DNA of 64,000 nucleotides from an uncultured Agathobacter sp. (GTDB lineage Bacteria; Bacillota; Clostridia; Lachnospirales; Lachnospiraceae), in contig CAKRNE010000006.1 of the NCBI GenBank assembly GCA_934365945.1, forward strand, positions 1 through 64,000, written 5' to 3'. How positions within the stretch are numbered: position 1 is the first letter of the stretch; each line of letters begins with the position of its first letter. The notes below the pieces were generated by a model. That model saw nothing but the letters and a program-made list of their open reading frames with translations, did not search any database and was not told where the DNA came from. Below are positions 27,319-35,170 of this stretch, in pieces. The position numbers and the translations under genes are program-made.

Positions 27319-28290
27319 TTATTTGCCCTCCTTTGCGTTAAGTGCTGCGGCAGAGCGCTTGCCGGCCTTTTTGAAGGAGGCCTTGCTCTTGCCCTTCAGG
27401 TAAGGCACCGCAAGGAAAATAGCCACGATGATTGCAGTGAAGAGCTTTAAGTCATCACTTGGCATCTGCAGCCACAGAACGATTCCGATTACAATGTAGT
27501 AAACGATTCCACCAAAGATGACAAAGATAAGCCTTCCCATGAAATTCATGTGCTTTCCGAGAATGGCATCGCCGAGCACCTCACCGATGATAACTGCGGC
27601 AAGACCGATGACGATTCCGCCACGGCCCATGTTTACATCGGAAAAGCCTGAGTACTGTGAAAGCAGGCCGCCTGAGAGCGCTACAATTGCATTTGAAAGA
27701 GCAAGACCGATGAGCTTCATGTTGTCGATGTTGATACCCTGAGCCTTGCTCATTGCAGGGTTGCAGCCTGTGGCACGGATAGCAGAGCCCTGCTCTGTTC
27801 CGAAATACCAGTAAAGCACCGCGATAATTACAACCGAGAAAATCACACCGACAATTATCGCATGTGTCAGGTTACGTGATGAAAGCACCAGATTATATTT
27901 ATCTGCGCTAAGTGCCTGGTTGGCGTGGCGCTGCATGATATTTAAGTTGATAGAGTAGAGCGCTATCTGTGTAAGGATTCCTGCCAGAATCGGAGGAATG
28001 CCGAGCTTTGTATGTAAGAGACCTGTGCAAAGTCCTGCGAGCAGACCGGCAATACATGCGCAAAGCAGTGAAACCCAGATATTGTAGCCGTTAATCGTCA
28101 TCATAACGGTTACGGCACCACCTGTTGCAAATGAGCCATCAACCGTCAGATCTGCGAAGTCCAGCAGTCTGAAGGTGATGTAAACACCGAGTGCCATGAT
28201 ACCCCATATCAGACCCTGGGCTATATTGCCCGGAAGGGCATTGGTGAATGCAACCGGATTTAAGGTTGCAAAATAATTCATTAGAATCAT
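27319..28290 (-). CDS. ABC transporter permease (TrpZ/COG4120-like)
   Basis: This 323-residue protein is polytopic with about eight hydrophobic spans (NIAQGLIWGIMALGVYITF; VSLLCACIAGLLAGLCTG; IIVGVIFSVVIIAVLYWYF; LIGLALSNAIVALSGGLL; IVIGLAAVIIGEVLG; LIFVIFGGIVYYIVIGIVLW). A basic C-terminal tail follows. GGAGG lies about 10 bp before the ATG. It resembles branched-chain-type permeases and sits between the binding protein and ATPase genes of a three-gene operon. Confidence 0.87.
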   Translation of the reverse strand: MILMNYFATLNPVAFTNALPGNIAQGLIWGIMALGVYITFRLLDFADLTVDGSFATGGAVTVMMTINGYNIWVSLLCACIAGLLAGLCTGLLHTKLGIPPILAGILTQIALYSINLNIMQRHANQALSADKYNLVLSSRNLTHAIIVGVIFSVVIIAVLYWYFGTEQGSAIRATGCNPAMSKAQGINIDNMKLIGLALSNAIVALSGGLLSQYSGFSDVNMGRGGIVIGLAAVIIGEVLGDAILGKHMNFMGRLIFVIFGGIVYYIVIGIVLWLQMPSDDLKLFTAIIVAIFLAVPYLKGKSKASFKKAGKRSAAALNAKEGK

Positions 28291-28318
28291 TTTTTAAATA
28301 CCTCCATAGTGCAGCTGT

Positions 28319-29323
28319 TTATTCAGCTGAGATTTCCTCATAGCCATCAGGAACTGTGATTCCAAGCTCCTTGGCGCGGTCCGGAAGGTACTCCTTAGTG
28401 AACTTAGGAGCTGTCTTAACCTCCATAGTTTTGATGTCTGTACCGTTTACAAGGATATCGTAAGCCATCTCACCTGTTGTGTATCCAAGGTCGTAGTAGC
28501 TGATAGAAAGTGTAGCAACACCACAGCCCTTAGCGATTCCCTCCTCGCCTGCGAAGATAGGTGTCTTAGCCTGTGAAGCTACATTGTTGATAGCCTCTGT
28601 ACATGAAGCTGCTGTGTTGTCAGTTGGGATGTAGATTGCATCAGATGCATCACATGCGCTCTGTGTTACTGCAGCAACATCATTTGAATCAGAGAAGGTG
28701 TACTCTTTTACAGTGTATCCCTCGTCCTCAAGGTATTTGGTAATAGTTGTTGACTGGTAGATACTGTTTGGCTCAGATGAGCAGTAGATGATACCGATGT
28801 TCTTTGCATCCGGGAAGAGCTCCTTGATGCATTTAGCCTGCTCATCGAGTGGAGCGAGGTCTGTAGTACCTGAAATATTCTTTCCTGTAGTGCCTGACCA
28901 GTCTGACATATCAAGAGCTGTAGCGTAGTCTGTGATAGATGTTCCGAGAATCGGAATAGAGTCTGTAGCTGCTGAAGCGGCCTGAAGAGCTGCTGTGGCA
29001 TTTCCAAGGATAAGGTCATAGTCGTTTGTGACGAACTTGGTGCAGATTGTAGAGCATGTAGATGCATCTCCTGCGGCATTCTGCTCGTCAAAGGATACAT
29101 CGTCTCCGAGCTTGTCCTTTAATGCGTCCTCAAAGCCCTTTGTAGCGGCATCGAGAGCCTCGTGCTGTACGAGCTGGCAGATACCTATCTGATATTTGGC
29201 ATCTGAGTTCTTACCTGACTGTGTGCCACCGTTTGCTGAACCGGAATCTCCACATCCGGCAAGTCCAAGTACCATTGTTCCTGCAAGAACAAGTGAAGCT
29301 AAAATTTTAGATCTCTTTTTCAT
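28319..29323 (-). CDS. ABC transporter substrate-binding lipoprotein (TrpX/COG2984-like)
   Basis: The protein has about 334 residues. AAAGGAGG selects the ATG at 29323 (MKKRSKILASLVLAGTM). The lipobox LAGC gives lipidation at the Cys of LAGCGDSGS. The mature part has the two-lobe binding fold (YQIGICQLVQHEALDAATKG; AKNIGIIYCSSEPNS; DAIYIPTDNTAASC; GVATLSISYYDLGYTTGEMAYDIL). It is first in the operon under a near-consensus promoter. No T-box or other riboswitch was found in the ~70-nt leader, so tryptophan-specific control is not supported. Confidence 0.88.
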   Translation of the reverse strand: MKKRSKILASLVLAGTMVLGLAGCGDSGSANGGTQSGKNSDAKYQIGICQLVQHEALDAATKGFEDALKDKLGDDVSFDEQNAAGDASTCSTICTKFVTNDYDLILGNATAALQAASAATDSIPILGTSITDYATALDMSDWSGTTGKNISGTTDLAPLDEQAKCIKELFPDAKNIGIIYCSSEPNSIYQSTTITKYLEDEGYTVKEYTFSDSNDVAAVTQSACDASDAIYIPTDNTAASCTEAINNVASQAKTPIFAGEEGIAKGCGVATLSISYYDLGYTTGEMAYDILVNGTDIKTMEVKTAPKFTKEYLPDRAKELGITVPDGYEEISAE

Positions 29324-29344
29324 GATAATACCTCCTTTTGTCAG

Positions 29345-29405
29345 CGCTTTAAAGCGTTGATGTATCAATTAGGTAAATTATATTAACTTATTAATAAGAA
29401 GTCAA
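29345..29405 (-). promoter_or_regulatory. Promoter of the ABC operon and downstream palindrome
   Basis: On the minus strand, TTGACT (29405-29400) and TATAAT (29382-29377) are 17 bp apart. The spacer contains CTTATTAATAAG. A perfect 12-bp palindrome CGCTTTAAAGCG (29345-29356) lies in the leader, upstream of AAAGGAGG, and is a candidate repressor site. Confidence 0.75.
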
Positions 29406-29437
29406 GGGAAGATAAGGAAAAAGTGGGGGGGAATATT

Positions 29438-29575
29438 ATGCTAAAGAATAAAAATGATGGTTCATACTGGATTTGCGGAGAGGGTATTGGAACAGAACAA
29501 AAAACGGTTTCAGGGGAATCTGATTATACGGTTACATGCAGCAGTGAATTTGTGCCTTATGAATTTCCACAGTAA
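29438..29575 (+). CDS. Possible 45-residue small protein
   Basis: The ATG at 29438 follows GTGGGGGGG. The frame encodes MLKNKNDGSYWICGEGIG...YEFPQ with two cysteines, then TAA. It lies between the divergent ABC promoter and the tyrS terminator. The start signal is plausible but there is no recognised family, so it may be spurious. Confidence 0.3.
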   Translation: MLKNKNDGSYWICGEGIGTEQKTVSGESDYTVTCSSEFVPYEFPQ

Positions 29576-29585
29576 AATTATTAAA

Positions 29586-29632
29586 AAACTTCGCATTGAA
29601 AGAAATCATCTTAAAATGCGAAGTTTTTGTTT
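29586..29632. terminator. Terminator of tyrS
   Basis: AAACTTCGCATT and AATGCGAAGTTT form a 12-bp stem with flanking A and T runs, just downstream of the tyrS stop at 29639. It is symmetric enough to work on both strands. Confidence 0.8.
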
Positions 29633-29638
29633 ACATGA

Positions 29639-30865
29639 TTATTCAGCTATAACCTTGGCAAATTTCTTCTTACCACGTCTGATAATGAGTCCCTCGCCCT
29701 TGAAATCGTCGAGAGTGTATTTTGTAGAGATATCAGTTACCTTCTCGTCTGCAACGGAAACACCGCCCTGCTGGATATTTCTGCGGCCGTCTCCTCTTGA
29801 ATCGCAAAGTCCTGCTTTTACGAGAACAGAGATGATATCAAGCTCTCCGTCAGGGAAGTCCTCTGCTGTAACGGTAACTGTAGGCATATTTGCGTTGTTG
29901 GCTCCGCCTGCGAAAAGAGCATGGCTTGCCTCTTTAGCCTTTGTGGCTTCCTCTTCACCGTGAACAAGCTTTGTGAGCTCGAATGCCAGGATTTCCTTAG
30001 CTTCATTGAGCTGTGCGCCCTCCCAGCTTTCCATCTTGTCAATCTCCTCGAGAGGAAGGAAGGTGAGCATTCTGATACATTTAAGGACATCGGCATCAGA
30101 AACGTTTCTCCAGTACTGGAAGAACTCGAAAGGTGTTGTCTTGTTAGGATCAAGCCATACTGCGCCGGACTGTGTCTTGCCCATCTTCTTGCCCTCAGAG
30201 TTTAGAAGCAGGTTGATTGTCATAGCGTATGCGTCTTTTCCGAGCTTACGTCTGATGAGCTCTGTTCCACCGAGCATATTGCTCCACTGGTCGTCTCCAC
30301 CGAACTCCATGTTGCAGCCGTATTTCTGGAAAAGTGTGTAGAAATCGTAGCTCTGCATGATCATGTAGTTGAACTCAAGGAAGGAAAGACCCTTTTCCAT
30401 ACGCTGCTTGTAGCACTCAGCTGTAAGCATACGGTTTACTGAGAAATGAGCACCAACCTCGCGGAGCACGTCCACGTAGTTTAAGTCCATCAGCCAGTCA
30501 GCGTTGTTTACCATTATAGCTTTTCCCTCGCCAAAGTCGATGAAGCGGCTCATCTGTTTCTTGAAGCACTCTACGTTGTGGTTGATAGTCTCTGTTGTCA
30601 TCATCTGGCGCATATCTGTACGTCCTGATGGATCACCAATCTGTGCTGTACCTCCACCGATAAGCACGATAGGCTTGTTTCCTGCCATCTGAAGTCTCTT
30701 CATAAGGCAAAGAGCCATGAAGTGTCCAACGTGAAGGCTGTCTGCTGTAGGATCAAAGCCGATGTAGAAGGTAGCCTTTCCGTTGTTTATAAGCTCTTTG
30801 ATTTCTTTTTCGTCTGTTACCTGAGCGATAAGACCGCGGGCAACTAATTCATCATAAATTGTCAT
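29639..30865 (-). CDS. tyrS: Tyrosyl-tRNA synthetase
   Basis: The protein has about 408 residues. AGGAGGAAAATC precedes the ATG at 30865 ([15 protein letters not shown]). Class I signatures are present: HVGH (45-48) and KMGKT, the TyrRS version of KMSKS. The Tyr-binding segment [21 protein letters not shown] and the GGDDQWSN motif identify TyrRS of the TyrS type. A C-terminal S4-like RNA-binding domain ends the protein ([25 protein letters not shown]). It charges tRNA-Tyr. Expression is governed by the T-box leader immediately upstream. Confidence 0.97.
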   Translation of the reverse strand: MTIYDELVARGLIAQVTDEKEIKELINNGKATFYIGFDPTADSLHVGHFMALCLMKRLQMAGNKPIVLIGGGTAQIGDPSGRTDMRQMMTTETINHNVECFKKQMSRFIDFGEGKAIMVNNADWLMDLNYVDVLREVGAHFSVNRMLTAECYKQRMEKGLSFLEFNYMIMQSYDFYTLFQKYGCNMEFGGDDQWSNMLGGTELIRRKLGKDAYAMTINLLLNSEGKKMGKTQSGAVWLDPNKTTPFEFFQYWRNVSDADVLKCIRMLTFLPLEEIDKMESWEGAQLNEAKEILAFELTKLVHGEEEATKAKEASHALFAGGANNANMPTVTVTAEDFPDGELDIISVLVKAGLCDSRGDGRRNIQQGGVSVADEKVTDISTKYTLDDFKGEGLIIRRGKKKFAKVIAE

Positions 30866-30899
30866 GATTTTCCTCCTGATAAATTGAATTTGTATTCTG

Positions 30900-31268
30900 A
30901 AAAATAAAATATCCCCCTCATCCATTTAAGGACGAGGGGGATTTCTCGCGTTACCACCTTAATTTGCATCCTGCTCGCACAGGAATGCCTCCGTGAGTTG
31001 TCACACATTATTCGACATATATTCGATATATATAGTAAAAATAGTCGATTCTGCTAACACTCCGGCACTATAACGTGTGCCAATACGTTGCAGCTTATTA
31101 ATCGAACCGGTGATATAACCATCCGGTATGACGTTCGGTGCAAAGCTCCGGGATGTATTCCAGATCTGTTTTCCTTGCGCCTCTCACCTGCCGGCAGCTC
31201 TCTGTAAGTATTGCAGAAATGTACTTGTTCCCATCAAAGCCTGTTGAAATTTAATTGTGCTTCAATTG
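30900..31268 (-). promoter_or_regulatory. Tyrosine T-box riboswitch leader of tyrS
   Basis: The minus-strand leader contains the T-box AAGGTGGTAACGCG (30960-30947) pairing site for the uncharged tRNA acceptor end. It is followed by an intrinsic terminator whose arms are ATCCCCCTC/GAGGGGGAT (30911-30942). A GAATAC segment near 31160-31155 places a UAC Tyr codon at the expected specifier position, and an AGAGAGC/GGTGAGAGG-type Stem I lies upstream. Uncharged tRNA-Tyr would stabilise the antiterminator. Confidence 0.92.
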
Positions 31269-31273
31269 ACGAT

Positions 31274-31303
31274 ATTATAGCCGTTTAAGAAGGGATTTGT
31301 CAA
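31274..31303 (-). promoter_or_regulatory. tyrS leader promoter
   Basis: TTGACA (31303-31298) and TATAAT (31279-31274), both perfect hexamers, are 18 bp apart on the minus strand. Confidence 0.85.
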
Positions 31304-31342
31304 GGGACAGGTAAGAAAATACCGGTCAATAGCGACCAAATA

Positions 31343-31395
31343 TTTTAAATGGGCTGTAATCGTTGCTGGTCACACTGTTAGGTGTGAACAGTAAC
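31343..31395. repeat. 53-bp hairpin repeat, copy 1
   Basis: This copy is identical except for one base to 31689-31741, in the same orientation. The core GTTGCTG-n-TCACAC...GTGTGA-n-CAGTAAC folds into a stem of about 15 pairs. It lies just upstream of the mntP riboswitch promoter. Confidence 0.8.
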
Positions 31396-31435
31396 CAAGT
31401 TAGCTGATGCTTACAAAGATTAGCGGTAAAATACA

Positions 31436-31464
31436 TTGACACAGCCCATGTCATTTGATATAGT
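31436..31464 (+). promoter_or_regulatory. mntP leader promoter
   Basis: TTGACA (31436-31441) and TATAGT (31459-31464) are 17 bp apart, just before the riboswitch. Confidence 0.75.
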
Positions 31465-31470
31465 CTTTTA

Positions 31471-31673
31471 GAAGCAAAAGCGATTAATTAAATACACACT
31501 ACCTCTGAGGGAGTAGTTCGCGTATTCTTAAATATACGTGGTTTGTCAACAGACCGGTCAATAGACCTGGCAAACATTAAAGAATGAGACTCAAGTATGC
31601 AGCACACAATAAAGCTATATAAGCCATAAATTATAGCTTTATTGTGTGCTGCATGCGAGGGTCTCATTTTTTC
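31471..31673 (+). promoter_or_regulatory. yybP-ykoY (Mn2+) riboswitch with terminator
   Basis: CTACCTCTGAGGGAGTAG (about 31499-31516) matches the conserved GGGGAGUAG loop region of the manganese riboswitch, and a GACCGGTCAATAGACC-type second arm follows. A very long terminator hairpin comes next: TGAGAC (31585) with GTCTCA (31661), enclosing TGCAGCACACAATAAAGC and its complement, then TTTTTT. The downstream gene is the Mn2+ exporter mntP, the classic regulon member. Confidence 0.82.
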
Positions 31674-31688
31674 ATATGAAGCTTTTAA

Positions 31689-31741
31689 TTTTAAATGGGC
31701 TGTAATCGTTGCTGATCACACTGTTAGGTGTGAACAGTAAC
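31689..31741. repeat. 53-bp hairpin repeat, copy 2
   Basis: This is a one-mismatch direct copy of 31343-31395, located between the riboswitch terminator and the mntP start. The two copies bracket the riboswitch. Confidence 0.8.
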
Positions 31742-31802
31742 GTTTTCATATGTTTATATGGGAGAAATTAATCGCTGCACACTAGGTAAAAGGGAGAAAA
31801 AT

Positions 31803-32390
31803 ATGGCACTATTTATTGAAATCCTGCTCATAGGAGTAGGTCTGTCAATGGACGCCTTCGCGGTATCCATCTGCAAGGGACTTGGAATGACAAAGGTAAA
31901 CAGAAAGCAGGCGCTGACAATCGGTCTGTATTTCGGAGGTTTTCAGGCACTCATGCCCTTTATCGGATATATGCTTGGTATCCGCTTTGAGAAGTACATC
32001 ACAAGCATTGACCACTGGATAGCATTCATCCTGTTAGGATTTATCGGTGGCAAGATGGTTTATGAGGCAGTAAAGGAAAAGGATGATGACGCGGTCGTGG
32101 AAAAAGACCTGGCGCTCAATCAGGGAGAGATGTTTCTGCTTGCAATTGCGACAAGCATAGATGCGCTTGCAGTCGGAATCATGTTTGCATTTACCTATGA
32201 CAACTTAAACATCTACTGGGCTATTGCAATTATCGGACTTACAACTTTCGTGCTTTCAATAATCGGAGTCGTAGTCGGAAACTTTTTCGGCAATAAATAT
32301 AAAAAGAAATCAGAGATAGCCGGAGGAATCATTCTCATACTCATAGGTGTGAAGATATTGCTTGAGCATCTGGGAATAATAAGCTTTTAA
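31803..32390 (+). CDS. mntP: Manganese efflux pump MntP
   Basis: The protein has about 195 residues. AGGGAG at 31791-31796 selects the ATG at 31803. It has six hydrophobic spans in two similar halves, each with a conserved Asp motif (GVGLSMDAFAVSICKG; AIATSIDALAVGIMFA), the MntP signature. It exports excess Mn2+ from the cytosol. Control by the upstream Mn2+ riboswitch fits, since high Mn2+ should switch it on. Confidence 0.95.
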   Translation: MALFIEILLIGVGLSMDAFAVSICKGLGMTKVNRKQALTIGLYFGGFQALMPFIGYMLGIRFEKYITSIDHWIAFILLGFIGGKMVYEAVKEKDDDAVVEKDLALNQGEMFLLAIATSIDALAVGIMFAFTYDNLNIYWAIAIIGLTTFVLSIIGVVVGNFFGNKYKKKSEIAGGIILILIGVKILLEHLGIISF

Positions 32391-32506
32391 TAAGCGTGTT
32401 ATGATATGATAGAAAACTGTGGCTGGGATTATATTTCAGATACTATAAGAAATGAAATAATACAGAATACAGATATAAACATAAAATAGAAAATGGAGGA
32501 ATCAAC

Positions 32507-33475
32507 ATGGAAAATTTCATCAATAATGCACCGTTTATAGTGGTGCTGCTCTGCCTCATAGTGGGCTTTGTGTTTCTGGTAAAGGGCGCAGACCTGTTCG
32601 TGGAGGGCAGCTCAAGCGTGGCAAAGCGCTTCAAGGTGCCGTCACTTATCATTGGACTGACAATTGTTGCGATGGGAACCTCACTTCCTGAAACAGCGGT
32701 CAGTGTGGCAGCATCCATAGCACACAACAATACGCTTGCAGTCAGCAACGTGACAGGCTCAAACATATTTAACCTCATGGTAGTAATCGGTGTGTGCGCT
32801 TTGATGACACCGGTAGTGGTGGACGGAGCATCCTTAAAAAGGGATTTCCCATTCTCAATGATATGTGCCATTTTACTTCTTGTCATGGGAACAATCGGCA
32901 TGATACTCGGCAGAGCGGACGGAATAATACTGCTCGGCTGCTTTGCAGGATACATTTTCTACCTTATTAGACACACATTAAAGCAGAACAGGCAGTCATC
33001 AGATGAGGAGGTCGATGAGATACCTCTCATCTCAATGCCAAAAGCAGTAATTTTCATCCTGATCGGAGCTGTCGGCATCGCAGTAGGCGGAGATGTCGTA
33101 GTAGACAGTGCAAGCCGCATAGCGATTGACCTTGGAATGAGCCAGACACTCGTCGGACTGACCATCGTATCTATCGGAACGTCGCTTCCGGAGCTTGTGA
33201 CATCAATAGTCGCAGCCAGAAAAAACGAGGTCGATATGGCACTCGGAAATGCCGTCGGCTCATGTATTTTCAACATACTCATGGTGCTCGGAATTGCATC
33301 AGCCATCAGCCCGATAGCATTCATACAGGAAAATATCATAGATATTATCGTTCTTGTGGTATTTTCACTCATCGTGTGGATTATGGCATGGACAAAGCGT
33401 GAGATAAAAAGAGGCGAGGGCATCATCATGCTGCTAATGTATGCGGCATATACAGCGTATATTATCATACGATAG
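32507..33475 (+). CDS. Na+/Ca2+ exchanger family protein (CaCA, YrbG-like)
   Basis: This 322-residue protein has two inverted-topology repeats, each with the ion-coordinating alpha-repeat motif (TIVAMGTSLPETAVSVAASI and TIVSIGTSLPELVTSIVAAR). Each is paired with a GSNIFN/GSCIFN loop, and there are about ten TM spans. ATGGAGGAATC precedes the ATG. It sits 116 bp after mntP in the same direction, so cation homeostasis is a shared theme. The ion pair transported is assumed from the family. Confidence 0.92.
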   Translation: MENFINNAPFIVVLLCLIVGFVFLVKGADLFVEGSSSVAKRFKVPSLIIGLTIVAMGTSLPETAVSVAASIAHNNTLAVSNVTGSNIFNLMVVIGVCALMTPVVVDGASLKRDFPFSMICAILLLVMGTIGMILGRADGIILLGCFAGYIFYLIRHTLKQNRQSSDEEVDEIPLISMPKAVIFILIGAVGIAVGGDVVVDSASRIAIDLGMSQTLVGLTIVSIGTSLPELVTSIVAARKNEVDMALGNAVGSCIFNILMVLGIASAISPIAFIQENIIDIIVLVVFSLIVWIMAWTKREIKRGEGIIMLLMYAAYTAYIIIR

Positions 33476-33504
33476 GGTAAAATAAGATTAAAATAGATAA
33501 AAAC

Positions 33505-33540
33505 AGGTGCACAGATGGTTAAAGTCTGTGCACTTTGTAT
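33505..33540 (+). terminator. Terminator after the exchanger gene
   Basis: GTGCACAGA (33507-33515) pairs with TCTGTGCAC (33525-33533), followed by TTTGTATT. Confidence 0.8.
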
Positions 33541-33704
33541 TATAATCAAATTATATAAACATTAATGGTAAAAGAAAAGTTGATGATAATATAGTTGTAG
33601 ATAATAAAAATAAAAGATATAATAGACATGATGGAACCAGGTAATGGACATATACGAGAGATAGCATATTTTGCGAAAATGAGATTAAGTGAGGTCGGAT
33701 ATTC

Positions 33705-34175
33705 ATGCTTAAAATATGGTATTATGCCAATATAGATTATATGAAAGATGCTCCTTCATATTTTGACAATGTATATGAGGATGAGTGGATAGAAGATGCA
33801 TTTGTAAAAGAAATGATACAGGACGTTGATCATTGTGTGGTAATTAGTCCTCACATTATTGACAGTCCGGTACTGGGGGCGATAACACCGCGGGAATTAT
33901 CAGGTGGAGTAAAGGTTTTGATACTTATGCTGAAAGATGATTCATTTGTTTACAATATGTCTAATTGTGGTGATAATTGTGCTAGGTGGGTTTTGAAAAT
34001 TGCCGAGAAAAAGGATTTGACAGTATATTTGCAGCATATTATGCATTTTGAGGGTAGCTTTAAAATCAGGATCATGAACACCGGTAAAATTGTGTGTAAT
34101 CCAAAAGAATATGTAGCGGGATTATTGGAAGCGGAGGAAATGGAAGATGAAAGGAAGCTATTGGTTCAAGGCTAA
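33705..34175 (+). CDS. DUF4869-like protein
   Basis: This 156-residue protein opens MLKIWYYANIDYMKDAPSYFDN and contains ISPHIIDSPVLGAITPRELSGGVKVLILM and NCGDNCARWVLKIAEKKDLTVYLQHIM. I associate this pattern with DUF4869 proteins of Lachnospiraceae. No catalytic motif is evident. The 3' end overlaps the next gene by 29 bp, so the two products probably act together. The function is unknown. Confidence 0.65.
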   Translation: MLKIWYYANIDYMKDAPSYFDNVYEDEWIEDAFVKEMIQDVDHCVVISPHIIDSPVLGAITPRELSGGVKVLILMLKDDSFVYNMSNCGDNCARWVLKIAEKKDLTVYLQHIMHFEGSFKIRIMNTGKIVCNPKEYVAGLLEAEEMEDERKLLVQG

Positions 34176-34659
34176 GAGCAAAAAGGTACTGTTTGAGTTT
34201 TCAATAAAAAGGAATATTACTGTTATAAAGGGAGATAGTGCGACAGGAAAAACCACACTTTTGCATATTTTGTATGAGTATTTGAGGAGTGGAAGACAGT
34301 CAGGATATTCGGTTTCAACCAATGCACAGTATTATGTATACATTCGGGATGAAGTTGGCCGTGATTGGAAAGATTCGTTATATCCATTGAAAAATACTGT
34401 TATTTTTATTGAGGAGAATAATGATTTTGTATTTTCGGAGGAGTTTGCGTCTTTTGTCAGGGAATCAGGCAACTATTTTGTGCTGGTAACACGATCACCG
34501 TTGAAAATGCTGCCGTACAGCATACATGAGATATATGAAATTATGTTGACGGCTAATGGAGTGGAGGAATACTCTAAAACTAAATTGAATTCGTTTTATC
34601 TGCAGGACGGAATAGTTGAAAAAATAATAGAACAGTTACCGGAAGAGATTTTACGATAG
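34147..34659 (+). CDS. Small P-loop protein paired with the DUF4869 gene
   Basis: This 170-residue protein has Walker A GDSATGKT (29-36) after ITVIKGD, and a Walker-B-like NTVIFIEENNDF. The protein is much shorter than a complete ABC or AAA ATPase and lacks a signature motif. GGAAATGGAAGATGAAAGGAAG-type purine runs lie upstream of the start inside the preceding gene. It may be an ATP-binding partner or regulator of the DUF4869 protein (inference). Confidence 0.65.
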   Translation: MKGSYWFKAKSKKVLFEFSIKRNITVIKGDSATGKTTLLHILYEYLRSGRQSGYSVSTNAQYYVYIRDEVGRDWKDSLYPLKNTVIFIEENNDFVFSEEFASFVRESGNYFVLVTRSPLKMLPYSIHEIYEIMLTANGVEEYSKTKLNSFYLQDGIVEKIIEQLPEEILR

Positions 34660-34697
34660 TGTTATAATTATTTGCAATAAACTTATGCTTACAACAG

Positions 34698-34726
34698 TTG
34701 ACAATTTAAAAACCACATGCTACTCT
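34698..34726 (+). promoter_or_regulatory. metG leader promoter
   Basis: TTGACA (34698-34703) and TACTCT (34721-34726) are 17 bp apart, ahead of the T-box leader. Confidence 0.65.
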
Positions 34727-34729
34727 AGA

Positions 34730-35014
34730 AATGTATGAGATAAAAGCGACGAAAAAGAGAGTACTTTTATGGCAGATTTACAGAGAAATCCCACACAGGC
34801 TGAGAGGGGATGACCTAAAGTAAGAGGAACATGGCTTTGGAGCAGCAGTATCGAACCATTGGCTAGATACTGACAGGAACCGCCTGTTATAGCGGAAAGA
34901 GGCGCAGCAGAGCCGACAAATGATGTCGGATGATTTTGATAGCTGCGTGAAGAGAAGTGGTACCACGATATAATCGTCTTCTTGGGAGTTTTCTCCTGAG
35001 AAGGCGTTTTTTAT
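34730..35014 (+). promoter_or_regulatory. Methionine T-box riboswitch leader of metG
   Basis: The T-box AAGTGGTACCACG lies at 34955-34967. It is followed by an intrinsic terminator built on CGTCTTCTTGGGAG and CTCCTGAGAAGGCG (34975-35006), then TTTTTT. GAACATG at about 34827-34833 offers AUG at the specifier position, matching metG downstream. About 150 nt separate the terminator from the start codon and contain no other gene. Confidence 0.92.
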
Positions 35015-35170
35015 TATTACGGCTTCGCACGTAATATATTGAATTGCCGGAGAGCATACAGTTGTTCTGAGAAAATAAATATAGTATTTTTTCTGAGGAA
35101 TATACTGTATGTGATACGGCATTATAGAAGACTATATGTGCGAAGCATTAAAAACCAGGAGGAAACTAAA

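Noticed and set aside
28319..29437. Tryptophan T-box upstream of the trpX-like gene
   Set aside because: The leader is about 70 nt, lacks a GGTGG-type T-box and has no terminator pair. Only a 12-bp palindrome is present.
33640..33700. Third copy of the 66-bp repeat (shares CAGGTAATGGACAT)
   Set aside because: The match is limited to about 14 bases with no similarity on either side.
35039..35170. N-terminal extension of metG
   Set aside because: The frame is open but lies in the T-box leader. The ribosome-binding site AGGAGG points to TTG at 35171, where the family's N-terminus begins.
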